In this document: positions 26,101 through 38,623 of the stretch, in pieces | Layout: the number at the start of each line of letters is the position of its first letter | How positions within the stretch are numbered: position 1 is the first letter of the stretch | NCBI GenBank assembly: GCA_007922225.1 | Contig: ML679960.1 | Location: 5,588,198 to 5,652,197 of the forward strand | Direction: 5' to 3' | Origin: Emydura subglobosa | Taxonomy: Eukaryota; Chordata; Testudines; Chelidae | Length of the DNA stretch: 64,000 nucleotides | Notes under the pieces: generated by a model | What the model saw: the letters and a program-made list of their open reading frames with translations, nothing else | Database searches by the model: none | What the model was told of the DNA's origin: nothing | Position numbers and translations under genes: made by a program

Positions 26101-27154
26101 GTATTGTAGCTGAGATTGTGTTTGCTTTTCTCTTGGCCTTAATTTTGCATGAACAAAATTCTATAGATCTGGTTTATTATCCCAATGACTGCATGCATTT
26201 ATTTGTGCACCAGCCAATGAATGGAAGGATTTAACTTTCCTGGAAGAAGTAGAATTTGCAAATCAAATGTGAATATCTTTTATGTTTTTAAGATCGGCTT
26301 ATATTTTGTGAGTAATAGCATTGTTTATTTCTGTCAGTAAAGCATTGTGTTGCTAGTAAATAGAAGCTTGTATTATGTCTTGCTTCAAAATATAAACTTG
26401 CAGATATAGTGGCTGGTTATACAATGTAAGATACAGGTTTTTTTGTATAGCATCTGTCATATAAACTGTAATCCAAGATAGGTTACATAGTAAAATAGTA
26501 CAGTTGTAGAGCTAAATAATATAAATACAGGAAGAGAGATATAACCATCAAGGAAGAAAAGATAAGCTTTAAAAGAAATGGAGACACAGTGAGAGAAATG
26601 ATGAAAGAACATATGTTCCAGTTTACAGGTTCTGCAGAGGAGAAGGCTTTTGCATAGCAAACTGAAATTTTGGGAAGACAGAGATAGCAGGATGATGGCA
26701 AATGAGAAAAGGCATATGATACAAGGCATATGAGTCAAAAAGTTAAAGGATGGTTTATAAAGAAAGAAGAATTATAATTGGATGGCATTTGATATGAAAC
26801 AAATAATTTCCAAAATCTCCATGAGATATTTCATTGTTTCTAATTCACTGAATGTGGAAGGAAGCCAGTGCACGTAATAACTGTGGATGGAAGTGGCTAT
26901 ATAATTCTTGCAATTAGAATATGAAAAAAGACCATGCAACAATGATCCATCTTTTCTTGTCTGGTATAATTCTCCAAGGAGCCATTGACTGGGTAGATTT
27001 TTCTATCATCGATTCATGCAATGACATGTGTAGACTAGGAATTCTGGAGTTTACAAAAGAGATTGAGCAAGTATAACATGGATGCTAAAAAAAGAACAAT
27101 GCTTAGACAATACAAAAACAAGTTAGGTACAGAGAATGCCAAATTAAAGTAATC
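23197..27154. other. No gene seen; one palindromic-repeat fragment
   Basis: Non-coding as far as can be read. The block 25243-25340 ('aactcatttacaccagttcaa...atatacaccagttta') is a diverged copy of the short 'catttacaccagtgtaaa' repeat. The region 23700-24850 has slightly higher GC and several 60-90 codon frames, but none is recognisable. Confidence 0.4.
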
Positions 27155-28245
27155 ATTTTAAGGGTAGAAGGGACCACAAGATTATCTTATCTGACATCCA
27201 TTGTATCACAGGCTACCAACACCACCCAGCACCAGCACACTTATACCCAATAACCAAAATTAGGCAGAAATATTAGAGCCCATGGAACACTAAACTATTA
27301 TGAGCGAAAAGAAGAGAATGGGGAGACAGAGGTTCACCGTTGCCTGAAGTCTCTGCAGTGACAACAAATTAAGTGAGATATATCCAGATAATAATGGCAA
27401 GTGACCAGCATTCCACACTTCAGAGGAAGGCAACAAAAATAAAAAATGATGTAGGAGAAAATTCCTTCCCAGCCCACATATGGCAACAAGTTAGACTCTG
27501 AGCATGTGATCAGGAATCAGCCAGCCAGGCACCTGAAAGAGAGAATGCTTGGTGCCACCTCACATCACCCATATAGTGTCCCATCTCCCACTTGTGGCCA
27601 TCTCTGATGCTTTGAAGAAAGGAGACCAAAAAATAACCCCAAAACCCACCAACAACTCAGGTTTCTTCCTGACACCATATAGGTGACCTGCTGACGCTCT
27701 GAAACATGAGCTTTAGGAATAGAAGACATAAACCAGAGGGTACCCCCAAGGCAGCTGCACCATGCCCCCCACCATCGTAAGCAACCCCATCATAAAATCC
27801 CACTCAGATTTTTCTAGCTCTTTCTAAAACTAATTAAATTGTTTGCCTCCCACCCCTCAGCTCCTATTGGGAAGCTGTTGCAGAACCACACCTCTCTGAT
27901 GGTTAGAAATCTTCTAATTTGCAACCTGAATTTGTTCCTGGACAGTTTGTTGGCATAAAAATAAATGGGTACATTGTCCTTTAGCTTAAATAGCCCTTCA
28001 CCCTCCATGGTGTTTACCTCACAATGTATTTATAGAGAGTAATCATATCCCATCTCGGCTTTCTTTTGCTAAATTAAACAAGCCAAACTCTTCCAGTCAC
28101 CTCTCATAAGATAGGCCTGACATTCCTTTGATCATCCTTGTATCTCTTCTCTGCACCTGTTCCAGTTTGCATTCATTTTTCTTTAACATGATTGTACACA
28201 ATATTTCAGTTAAGGTTTTACCAGTACCATTTGTAAATTAACTTG
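27155..28245 (-). mobile_element. CR1 LINE with long 3' UTR, 5'-truncated
   Basis: On the plus strand it starts 'gggtagaagggaccac', followed by a long 3' UTR with 'ggcaacaaaaat', 'gaaaattccttcccagccc' and 'caagttagactctgagcatg'. This matches a known turtle CR1 subfamily with a 3' UTR of several hundred bases. The RT C-terminus then reads on the minus strand as EGLFKLKDNVPIYFYANKLS and RNKFRLQIRRFLTIREVWF. The body continues to about 28245 ('ctgcacctgttccagttt', 'aaggttttaccagtacc'). It lacks the rest of ORF2 and has frameshifts. Confidence 0.85.
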
Positions 28246-28800
28246 TGTAGATCAAAAAGTAATGGTTAGATGTATAAATGTGTATTCAGATGTTTAAACT
28301 TCATGAAAACTAATAGAATGTTACTTATATTGTTTTTGCTTTTCTGTTCCTGTCATAATATAATAGAAAACATTTACATGGTAAATACTCTTGAAATTAT
28401 ATTACCCAACAAAGAAATCTTATGAAATGCTAATGAAGGACTTAGGGATTTTAACAGATAATGTTAATTTCAAAGCAAGTGGCCATTATGTATATGGTCC
28501 GCGGTCAAAAGTCTAAATGCATTCCACACTCACCATGATCAAAGGAAAAGTCCGTGTGGGTAGAGACAGCATCCACTTGCTTTCTATGTGAAGACACTAT
28601 AAATATGGATTCAAAGAAAGATTCTTTATTCTTTGAACTGTTTGGATTCTAACAAGGCAGAATGACGGAGAAGACAGATATCCCCAAAGTTATTCTGGTA
28701 TCCCTGAGACACTTTTGGGAAACTGGCAGATTACTACATCTCTGCTATCATTTGGAATTACAAACTGTGACTCATCTGTAATTACATGCTTTAACCTCTC

Positions 28801-29098
28801 AGGCTATGTCAGGCTATGTCGGCGAAATTCAGCGGCAGTTAACAGGGGATACGCAAGCAACACTATGTAGCTTGCGTATCTCCCGTCGACTTCCTTACTT
28901 CTAACTACCACGGCGTCGCCACTACACTACGCCTATGGGAAATGCCCTCCCGTCGATGCAATGTTACTCTTTTTGGTGGAGAGGGATTAGCGGTGTCGAC
29001 TTCTGGATCGATTTAGCAGGTCTCACTGCTGCTCAATTGATCCCACAGAATTGATCCAGCGGCGCCTACAGTGCCGCCATCAAGGTAGACATAGGCTC
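28801..29098. mobile_element. Harbinger-like MITE, copy 2
   Basis: Inverted ends are 'aggctatgtc' on the left and 'gtagacataggct' on the right. The left end is present twice in tandem (28801-28810 and 28811-28820). Inside are 'cccgtcgacttcc', 'tcccgtcgatgcaatg' and 'ggatcgatttagcaggtc', the same ordered blocks as the copies at 12.3 and 42.5 kb. The interior is unusually rich in CpG for its surroundings. No coding capacity. A 3-bp target duplication is not obvious here. Confidence 0.55.
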
Positions 29099-29327
29099 AA
29101 TAACTTTCATTTCCTTTTCTTAGCTAATAAACCTATAGTTAATTTACTACAGAGTTGGCTGCCAGCATTATCTTCGTTGTAACATCTAGAGTATCAATTG
29201 ATCTGGGGTAAGAGACTGCTCTCTTGGGACTGGGAGAAACTCATGTGGTGTGATTTTTGGTTTAAGTGACCATTATCACAAAAAGTTCACTTTGTCTGGA
29301 TGGCAAGATAGATGGGAGATGCTAAGG

Positions 29328-29937
29328 CATTGGTTCTCAAACTGTGAGCCCCGACCCTGGCCAAGCGAGGGGCTGTGAGCCTCACTGCTTCCTCCAGGTG
29401 GAGGAACATGGAGGGAGGGGGCAAGTGGTGATGCACAGATATTGCTCACTCCCCAATGTTCCTCCATACCCCCTTAGCGGACAGGGGTGGGGGGGAGCGA
29501 GAAGCAATGCCAGGGCTCACTGCATCCAGGTCACTTGTCCCACCTGACCTGTGCTGTGAGACGAGCATCAGGAGCTGCTGTTCTCTGTCATCCCCTTATG
29601 CAGCCCAAATGGGGAAAGTGACCTGGAAATTCAGGGAGCCCCTGGCTTTGCTCCTCGCTCACCCCTCTCCCCTCCCCCCCCACCATCACCATCCCCTACG
29701 TGTGCATGGAGGAGCAGCTTTCAAGGTGGGAGCAAACAGCAATACCAGCTGCTGTGTGCATACAGATCTGTTTCCCCAGGTGGGCACAAGAGGAGGTATC
29801 AGGGGTTATGGATGAAGAGGACACAGTGTAGGGTTTGGGGTGAAGTGGGACTGGGGAGCCCATGGGAGACAGGGGATCTCACTCAGAGGCTTGCTGTGTG
29901 AAAGGGATCATTGATACAAAAAATTTCAGAACCACTT
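29328..29937. mobile_element. hAT MITE, GC-rich, with target duplication
   Basis: The left end is 'cattggttctcaaactgtg'. The right end is 'cagaaccactt', reverse complement 'aagtggttctg'. These are near copies of the CAGTGGTTCT ends of the element at 15.25 kb. Flanks are 'tgctaagg' (29320-29327) and 'ggctaagg' (29938-29945), an 8-bp duplication with one mismatch. The 610-bp interior is GC-rich and carries a 119-codon plus frame without homology. I read that frame as a chance product of high GC, not a transposase. Confidence 0.8.
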
Positions 29938-29945
29938 GGCTAAGG

Positions 29946-31090
29946 GGACTGACTGTCTGTGATTTCATGGTAGGACTGGTATAGTGATTTGGGAGTTCAC
30001 ATTTATTGCTGGCTTGGTGAAATCCAAATATAGAACAAACTACCACTTTGGAGTGTCTGGGCTGTTTTCTGACAGTCTGGCCTGAGATGGGCACTCAGTT
30101 GTGAGCCACTCCAGACGGCATGACAAATAACCTTCCTGGTGCATTCGTTTTGAGATGAAGGGAAAGCAAGTTTTGACAACATGAACTGTGCTTTCCTTAT
30201 CAAAAACTGTAATTGCATTTTGAGGGAAAAGAGAAATGAAAGTCAAAGGGAAAAAATTCAAAGTGTTGTTGATATATTTTTGTGATCTGAATCTCAGCCA
30301 GAGGATTGACAACAATTGCTGTAAAAAAAGGGATCATTTACAAAGGAGACTATTTAAACATTACAAAATTGTGTGTGCATATGTAGGGAGGAATGTTTGC
30401 CCAAAAAATTACTGAGAATGTGGTTCTTTGATGTTGTTTTAGAATTGGATACAGTCCAGGAGAGATGCTAGGTAGGAGTGTCTGGGGTTGTTATGGAAAG
30501 GAGAAGAGAGAAAAGACATATTCCACTTGTGTTATCAGTAACCTCACCACCTGCAACCCAGGTTATTTTTTTAAAATAAATATATATTGGTCCAGAGCTA
30601 CATTATGACACGAATGTGTCTAAATGGAGGAGTAGAATCTGAATGGTTGTGGTGAGAGACATTACATTTGCGAACGGAGGAAGCAAGCATAATGGACTTG
30701 ATTCTGATCTCACTTACTGATGCACCAGCACAAAGTGTAGACAATGGAGTTACACAGATGTAAAAATCAGTGTGACAGTAGAATGACACCTATCAGTGCC
30801 TTTTAGGGCACTAGAGATATTGTGTGGCCGGCATTAGCAGTCACTGATGCATGGGAGAGTGAGAGGGGACAGAAAGGGCTCTGGCCACACACTCATGACT
30901 CTTTTAGTATATGCAGCATTGCTGGAAATGCAAACAGAAACGTTGTGGCTCTTTCTTGAGGGAGCGGGTGGGCGTGGATGACTGGCTCCTGCTATAATGA
31001 TGGGAGCATTTGCCCCCTGACCCTACTCCAGGGGTACACACAGAAAATTTCAAATTAGCCCTAAACTGTAAAAGAGAAAGATTCAGCAAA
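29946..31090. other. No gene seen
   Basis: Non-coding. A diverged palindromic repeat of the 'gattctgatctcacttac...gtgtgacagtagaatga' kind lies at 30688-30785. Nothing else is identified. Confidence 0.4.
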
Positions 31091-31092
31091 TA

Positions 31093-31325
31093 TGGCTTCA
31101 GTGTGGACAGAGCCACTGACATTAGGACAGTGGCAGCAGTGGAGACACAGGTGGACACTGAAATTATGGCATCATTTGAGTGCAGATGCTAAAATCATGG
31201 CAGCAGTAGGGCCAGAGAACAAATGCTTCCATCATGACAGCAGCAGTTAGAGCAGATATTGAAATCACAGCAGCCACTCTGGGGACAAAGACAGATGTTT
31301 CAAATGCAGTGGTAGCAGTAACCTA
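31093..31325. repeat. Degenerate minisatellite, period about 30-40 bp
   Basis: About six imperfect units follow one another. Each holds a GGCAGCAGT-like block, a CAGA/GACAGATG-like block and a TGAAATCAT-like block (for example 'ggcagcagtagggccagag', 'gacagcagcagttagagcag', 'agcagccactctggggac'). Units vary in length by several bases, so the array is old. Part of it stays open in the plus frame, but the unit length is not a constant multiple of three, which argues against a coding repeat. Confidence 0.5.
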
Positions 31326-34300
31326 TATAGTAGGAAATACATGTCCTTTTCTAACCCCTAAGAGCTACCAGCATCATATGTGCTACCTTCTGGTACTGTT
31401 CTGTACTGTATGTGCCTGCATTATAACAACAGCACTCAAGGCATCAATGACAATAATTGTTAATAGTATTTTATTTATATTATTTTGTGTGAGTACGTGT
31501 GGCGAGTGATTCTTGTCACATATAGACACACACGAGGTTTAAGATTCAGCTGTTTCCTGACTTAACTTACAGATTGTGGGAACTCTTCTGGAAAAAAAAG
31601 AGGCTTTTTCTGGATCTTCAAAGCAAAAAAAAAGCCCAGTCTGTTTTAATTCAAAACCTAACAGGGCAGTTACCTACTGCTAATGAAGGAGAAAGTTTAA
31701 AGCTGCAGGCTTCCTATTCATGTCCACAGACTCAATGGCTTCAGAATAAGCACCCTCCGTGCTTATTTATTATCAGCCAAACCCTGTATTATGTGTCTTT
31801 CTATCTCCATAAATAGATAAGTAAAAATATAAATAAAACATCAGATAAAAATAATGTAAAGTATCATGACAGAGATAATAGGAAAGGAAAAGTAAATAGG
31901 TGAGATAAAGGATTCTGTGTGTACAGAAATGAGACACAAATGTCATTTCTAGATTTTTGGGCAATCCGATTAGACATTCTATTTCTATGTGAGCTCTAAT
32001 ATATTACAAAATTATGTGTCTGGCTCATAACTCAAGTAAGTAAGAGAAATCAGAAGGTAAAGCTGACACTGTAGCATGTAACTCACTCTGTTATGACCAA
32101 GAATATTGCAGGGCTGTCAGAAGAGTAGGAGGTTTTATGTTTCATTGAAAAATCACTTGCTTGGACTGGTTCATGCTTCCTTATACCTAGAACATTATTT
32201 GAACCCCTTACTCCAACTATAGGTACTGTTTAGCTTACAAATAAGAATGTAACCAACAGTATCACAAAGTCAATTATTTGGTGTAAAAACCTCTTCTTCT
32301 ACCCAAACACTGTAAATGAAAATTGCTTCGTCTTTTATTTAGCTATATCTGTTTGATGGTGATGCTTGTTTGCAGCTGTGCCAGAAAAATCAAAACATGC
32401 AGGGGAGCTGTTATAACTTTGAGTAGGAAAGATGCTACCCAGAACACAGCTGGAGATCAAAGAATTCCACTGTTCTTGATAATATCATTAAAGACTTGAT
32501 TCAGTCCTCTGCTGCACAATCCTGGCCCAACCATCACTTTTTCTTGGTAGAAATCAAAGTCCCCCCACCCCCTCACTCTTCTCTCCTACACACAAAGCTA
32601 TTCACAAAGACATGTCCACTGAAACACATGAACCCTGTTGGCTTCCAAACCCCTCTGGCTGGGAAAATAACCATTCATGCTAGAACACTGTTATGATCAG
32701 TTTTTCATTCCAATAGCTGACAGACAATCTTATCTGCCTAATGCTCACCTGCCCAGGTCACAGTACTGCATCACCTGCACAGATCACAATAACCCTCTTT
32801 TGAACTTAAGTAAAATATGAAGTCATGAGTCTGAGACATGGACGCAGGAATATTTGATGTGAATTCAGCTGAATGTGGCATAAAGAATTCATATAAAATT
32901 ATGTCACAGTAGTGAATAAGACTAAAAGATCCTGCTTAGTCATCTCCCTCGGATCTATCAAATCATGAAAGGAAATGTTTAGAATAATAAGCCACTATAA
33001 AAATCCATATTGCTTCTGACCACCAGTTCTGACAGTCACTGTAAGAATGAGTAATTCTAATGAACTTAAGGTTTTGGTTCTGATGTTCACTATAAGATTT
33101 GATAAAGCAAATTCCTCCTGTCACCTGCACTCCGAAGACTGGGTTTCAGTGTGTAAGTTTATTCTTGGATGTACAGAGAAACAGCTGAGTCCTACCGTGC
33201 TCTGGGCTGGTGTCTCAATCCATAGGACACAGGCATAACATTCTGACAGATTTGCCAAAGTGGTTCTCATTATGTTGGGGATCACACAGCACAAAGTTTT
33301 CTGGTTAGAATGACTTGAGAATTCAATCCCGACTGTTTAATCAACCCTACATATTAGGCATTTTTCCTTTTGAATACTATGGGCCCTATTATACCAATAG
33401 CTTTTATGCAAAATGTTCGTTGCCGTCAACAAAAAGTAACGTCACTTAGACTGTAAGATGTGAAAAGAAAGAACTAACCAGTTTTCCAATTAACATAGGA
33501 ATTGTGTTTTAGAAAAAACTTCTTAATGAAATTACAATTGAATCAGAAATAGAACATCTCTAGGTTCTTTCTATGCCTGTGCATTCCTCACCATGTTCGG
33601 GCTTCCTGTGAGTGACAGTCTTCTGAGTCCAACACAAAGCCAAAGTATGTTGGGTTAAATGAAAGTGCATGGGGTCTAGCTGTTTAATTGCAGCACTGCC
33701 TTTTGCCTGTAAATAAAAGTTAAGTCAAAAGATGCTTTCCAGCCCATTGTAGCATTTGTAATATGTTCTATGGATGAAAAAATCCCACACCTATGTACTG
33801 AATAGCTCCAGTAAATTACATCAATAAAGAACAGGGACTTAATGACTTTCATGGCTGAAATCAATTTTTCTTGCTTCTCCTGTAATCAGTCTATTGGAAT
33901 TATAATTAAAGGAGCTCCCACTCACAACACTAGTAGTTAAGGTCTGCCAGTGTTTCCATTATATACCCCTATTTTCAGGAGTTTGCAACTCAGATGTCCA
34001 AATTAACTTCAGGCAGAAACTTAGCATCAAATTTTTAGTCTAGAAGTGTTTTTATTTTACATTATTGTACCAAATTTGGCATCCAGCAATCTGACCATTT
34101 TTAGATTGCTGAAGCTAAGATAAAAAATAGAACTGTTCTGTAATTTTGCATGCTTTTAATGATCCTATCTTTCCATCATGGCTTCAGACAAATTGCTGGC
34201 AAATCATTCAGAGTGTAAACTTATCATTTCTCCTATTCTGATTTAAAAATAAATATAGTGACAAAAATAACTATGATTCAAGCAATCAATCTATTACTTC

Positions 34301-34904
34301 ATTTTAAAAAGTTCATGAGGACTATTAGTGAGCCAGACTGATGCTTACGCTTAGCAGTGGCATTAACATAATAGAAATGTCATTACAGATGTGTGAATTT
34401 TGTCAAAAATCCACATTCTAAAGAGCTATCAATGAGCTTGCATGGTCCATTGTGTCACAAATCCAAAGAAAGAAATCACCCCAAGTAAGTTTTCAGAATC
34501 AGTAGTGTCTATCATGGGAAAGATCCACAGATAATGCAAGTGTTTTGGACATGAAAGTGCCTTATATCTGAGATAATCTCAAACAGCATGGGCAAAGCCA
34601 GCTTCTGAGTAAAAGGGTTACAGACTGTGGGGCTTATAACACAAAAAGAGGGTCTTTCCCCCCTTCTATTTTAATCTGAAAATTAATGTGGCACAATGGA
34701 ATTATTTAATTTTGCAAATCTTGGGACTTGGGAGAACCCTTAGAAAAATAATTATGGTTAGCACTGTACTTTAGTCTACAAAATACTTTATAAAAAGTAA
34801 CTAAACCTGACAACAGCTTTACTAAACATTATTATCCTCATTGCACAGATGACCAGTCTGAAACAGAGTTCAAAGCCATACAGTGAGATGGAATTAGGCC
34901 TCAG
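31326..34904. other. No gene seen
   Basis: Non-coding AT-rich sequence. I see no recognisable transposon, RNA gene or exon. The remaining frames of 60-90 codons have no features. Confidence 0.4.
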
Positions 34905-34911
34905 GAGCCCT

Positions 34912-34980
34912 ATTCTTCCAGGATACAAATAACTCCCATTGACTTTAACAGGAATTATTTGTATCCTGCAGTGGAAGAAT
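34912..34980. repeat. Near-perfect palindromic hairpin repeat
   Basis: The left arm 'attcttccaggatacaaataa' pairs with the right arm 'ttatttgtatcc...tggaagaat' at 34955-34980, apart from five extra bases in the right arm. The centre is 'ctcccattgactttaacagg', close to the 'cccattgacttcaatgg' centre of an abundant reptile/bird palindromic repeat. A transcript would fold into a stem of about 21 base pairs. No sign of coding. Confidence 0.6.
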
Positions 34981-37900
34981 TAGATTTCAACCTTGCATGC
35001 CTCTCAGTCTATACTTATTCCTCCAGTGGTTTATGCTGCCATTCAGTCAAGAGCTCTTTGATTTCTCAGCTACACCCATGTAAAGCTCTTTTAAAAAAAA
35101 AATGTTATGGCAAGGCCATCTGTGACAGAATGTGAGGGGGGGACTCAGTAGGAGATCCCTCTTCTTGTGCATCCCACTGAGCTGAATTCCTGAGTGAGTA
35201 ATTGCAAATAGTGTTTTTCTGGTTGGTCTAGGTGTGAGAAAAGGCAATTAACACTGCTCTGAGAAGTTGCTAGCGTGGGCAGATGTCCTCTATTACCTTA
35301 ATGAGCTTAATTTACCAATTAAGGAAACCTATAAAAAGGGACTTTGGCAGATTTGAAAAGGAAAAAGGGGGTTAGAGAGAAGATAAGTGGGTTTAGCTTG
35401 AGGGTACATCTAAACCATCATACTGAGCTATGTACAACAACTTAAAAAACAAAACCCAAACAATCTGGTTTAGTTATGTTATTTTAGCCTTAATTATACT
35501 GTTAACTGTAGGAGACAGACTATGATTAGTAACACCAGACTGTGATATTTTTAGTCTGAGTCATAAGAAGCATGAAAAGGGTGGGGATCCCAAACTCTTG
35601 GAAGGTGCTTTCTCTTTCATCCCAACCAATTGTGAAGCATGTAGCTTCACCTGCCCAGACCCCAGCCCTTTCATGCACATTTTCAAACTTTAAAAGTCCT
35701 TCCTAATACCTTCCACTAAGAACCGACAGTGCAAACATGGAAAGCTAAATTGTAGGCATTCAGAGGAGCCAAGAAATGAAGAGTCAATATACATTCTTTC
35801 ACCATGGCTTTAGTTTGTGTATTTTTTTAGTTTAATATATGCTTTTTAACAGCATAGAATGCAATCTTGACACAGACTTTCAGCACAGATGGATGAATAT
35901 TTAGAGGAGTAGCTTTTATATATATATATATATAACATTTCAAGTTTCTAAGCAAAGTTCACAGATGGGGTTACTAAATACATTCCAGATATTGGGGGAT
36001 GGGGAGGCCATTATGCTATTTGTATTTTATGTGGCAGTATAGATTTGGCCCTACTTGTGGAACTTGAAGTGTGGCATCCATTCATTTATATACTTGTAGC
36101 TTTCAAGTAAGCATATATGTTCATACAGTTTCCATTCTAAGCATAGTGTCCTACCCATGTGTAGTACTTCTTATTCCTTAGGATCCTTCTGCTTTTACAA
36201 ACTATATACTGCCTAATGGAATCGTATCAGTCACTGTTGAAATGCAGCCACCTCTGGAGTGGAAGGGAAAAGATGCATTTATGTGGTCATTCATCATCCT
36301 GTCAAAGGTTTCCCCAGTTTGTTCCCATGTAATAATTTTATAACTTGTTTTCATCAATCGTCTGCTGATGGAGAGCTTGGCTTCTATTGCCACAGAAGAT
36401 GCCAGTGTGTGGAGTAGCTGTTTTTGTTATATAAGGTGTCGGAGGCAGCCATAGAGTTAAGATGGTCATTCTTTACGTGGAGATATGTCTCTAGAAATAT
36501 TGATCAGAACACAGAGCAGCATTCTATAGCTAGGAGCATGCTCTGGTTTTTGTGCAGTTAGATGGCTGTATGTTATGAATAAGAAAAAACTTAGAGCAGG
36601 GCCTAAATGAATTTAGCCCCACATCTTCTAAATATTTGCTATTGTTTAGCATAGTGAAGGGCCCTTGAGCTGTGTGGTTAACCAAGCATTTAACTAAGCC
36701 TGTGATTCAAAGTAACAAACTATGTACTGCAATCCCCAGGCACAAGAGAGTGCAACATCCCTCTCAAATGTTCTTTGTTTTGAAAGTTGTTACTCATTTA
36801 CATGTATAACCTTACATTTATTGTTGAAAAATATTTATATCAGAAATAATCCTGAAATGGAGGTTATAGACCGCTATAGACAGCTGTAGGAAAGAATTCC
36901 TCAGCATTTTAAGTTTCCTGAATGAATAAACTTTTTTGCCTCTCATTTTGGAATTTTCTCACATATCATCCCACCTTTTGGACCTTGGCAGGTGGAGAGG
37001 GATGGGTGCAGTAGCGCAAGGTTTTTCCACAATTTCTTCACTTTGGTACATTTGATAGAACTGAGAAATTAAAATGTTTGTTTTTGTTCTTTCTTGTACC
37101 TTCATTTTATCTTTTCTAGACCCCAACCAAAATACTAAGACAGTGAAAATATTTAAATATTTTATATATTTGTTGTGGGGGGAAGGGGGGGGAGTTAAGA
37201 AGAAATATAACACTAAGTGCCAGACAATGCAAAAGTATGAATTAGTACATTTATGACTGTCCTGTGGGAAGAACCTCCTGGTTTTCTCTGCACCCATTTT
37301 GACCAAATTAAAATACTCTGATAAATAGATTAATCAGAGGAGAGCTCAGAGGTCAATACTGATATTCGGGAAGGGTTTATTTAAACAGTACATTATGGTC
37401 ACTAACCTAATACACAAGACAATGAAGAAGTACCTATAGAACTAACCTTCCCACACTAAAAAGAGCTTTGATAGAAAAGTCAATGAGTGTTAATGTATGA
37501 GAACTAATTGACCTAATCCTTCCTTCCTCTAAAGCCTCTCTGGACAGTCAGATTCTCTTCAGGGTTTGATTACAGAGTGGAGATCTCCTCCAGAATTCAC
37601 TTCTTTAATCTTGGGTACTCTCTCATGCTTATAAGAAATATGCACCTCTCTTTTGCCTTGAACTCTTCCCTCATTCCTCTTTCCTATGACAATGACTCTT
37701 CTCTTCACACCAGAGGAATTTCTCTCACCAATTTTCCTTTTCCTCCAAGTCCAGCCTATAGTTGTTCAGTAATTTGTAGGTGAAAAATATTGTTAATCAG
37801 CATTAGCTAAGGTCAATGGACCCTTCTCTTCTGTCAATAGTGCTCACACTCTCCCTCTGTCTGGTGCTTTCATAGTAATTCCCATGAGTTCCTTGGGGGA

Positions 37901-38615
37901 GTTATTCTATGATTTGCAAGAACACATTTTTAAGAGTGGAACATCTGCATTCTGAATGTATTCACTTTTACTACTTTACAGAAGCAGCAGACAGCAAAGA
38001 ATTTTTTGTTAAAGGTTTCAAACTTCCAGGCTTTAAGGATTCTGAGATGACATGGCACTTGTGTGTTTACCTTATTTATTTTTTAAAATTAGATAAATTG
38101 TTTTCCCACCCCATGTACGTTGGGTCAGTGTTATCTATAGCCCTATAGTAGTTTCAAATATTCCCCCATTCTTCACTTCTTTACACACCCCACCCTTCAA
38201 GATCCAATGACGTGATGAATATGGAACATAGGATTCAAATCCCCTTCCAGATTATCACTACTGCTTCTTACATTGGCCTATGGGATGCAGAGATTTGGCA
38301 GAGGTACGTTCAGAATATAATGACTGCTCTTGGAAAATACTTCTATTCAATTCTCCCCCTCCCCATGCTTTGCCTTCTGTTTCCTAGATCCAGTTCTCTC
38401 TGGAGACATTTTCCTCCTCTCCTTTCCCTCATAATACAATTTTCTTTTATTCAGATACATTCAGATTAACTATTGTCTTTAATATTTAATTTAATATTTG
38501 TTAAGCTGCGCTGACATTCAGGCTGTTCACATTAATAAGCAGAAATGATACACAGCATGTATTTTAATACTGCTCAGCTGGGGCATGAGTGCTCCTTTTA
38601 CTTACACCTACGTAA
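34981..38615. other. No gene seen; possible LTR scrap near 35.1 kb
   Basis: From 35126 'tgtgacagaatgtgagg' is followed by a CCAATT-containing stretch and 'cctataaaaaggga' at 35330-35343. This resembles the start and TATA box of an LTR, but no matching 3' end was found, so I leave it as a possibility. A (TA)n run lies at 35917-35933. A strongly purine-biased GGGGGGAAGGGGGGGG run is at 37174-37194. No gene is recognised. Confidence 0.35.
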
Positions 38616-38623
38616 ATCAGAAG

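Noticed and set aside
26450..26760. Two overlapping minus frames with hydrophobic stretches suggesting a membrane protein
   Set aside because: The hydrophobicity follows from A-rich plus-strand sequence read in antisense. There is no start context, neighbour or homology.
29456..29815. 119-codon plus frame
   Set aside because: It sits wholly inside a hAT MITE with target duplication. Pro/His-rich low-complexity content points to chance.
35126..35343. Possible LTR start with TATA box
   Set aside because: It begins TGTGACA and has 'tataaaaagg', but no 3' end, no target duplication and no polyadenylation region could be found.
37174..37194. G-rich run as a possible G-quadruplex
   Set aside because: The G runs are long but separated irregularly, and nothing around suggests a promoter or telomere. 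I treat it as simple sequence.
36959..37306. 115-codon minus frame
   Set aside because: No domain, one poly-Pro patch caused by a G-rich run on the plus strand, and no splice or promoter support.
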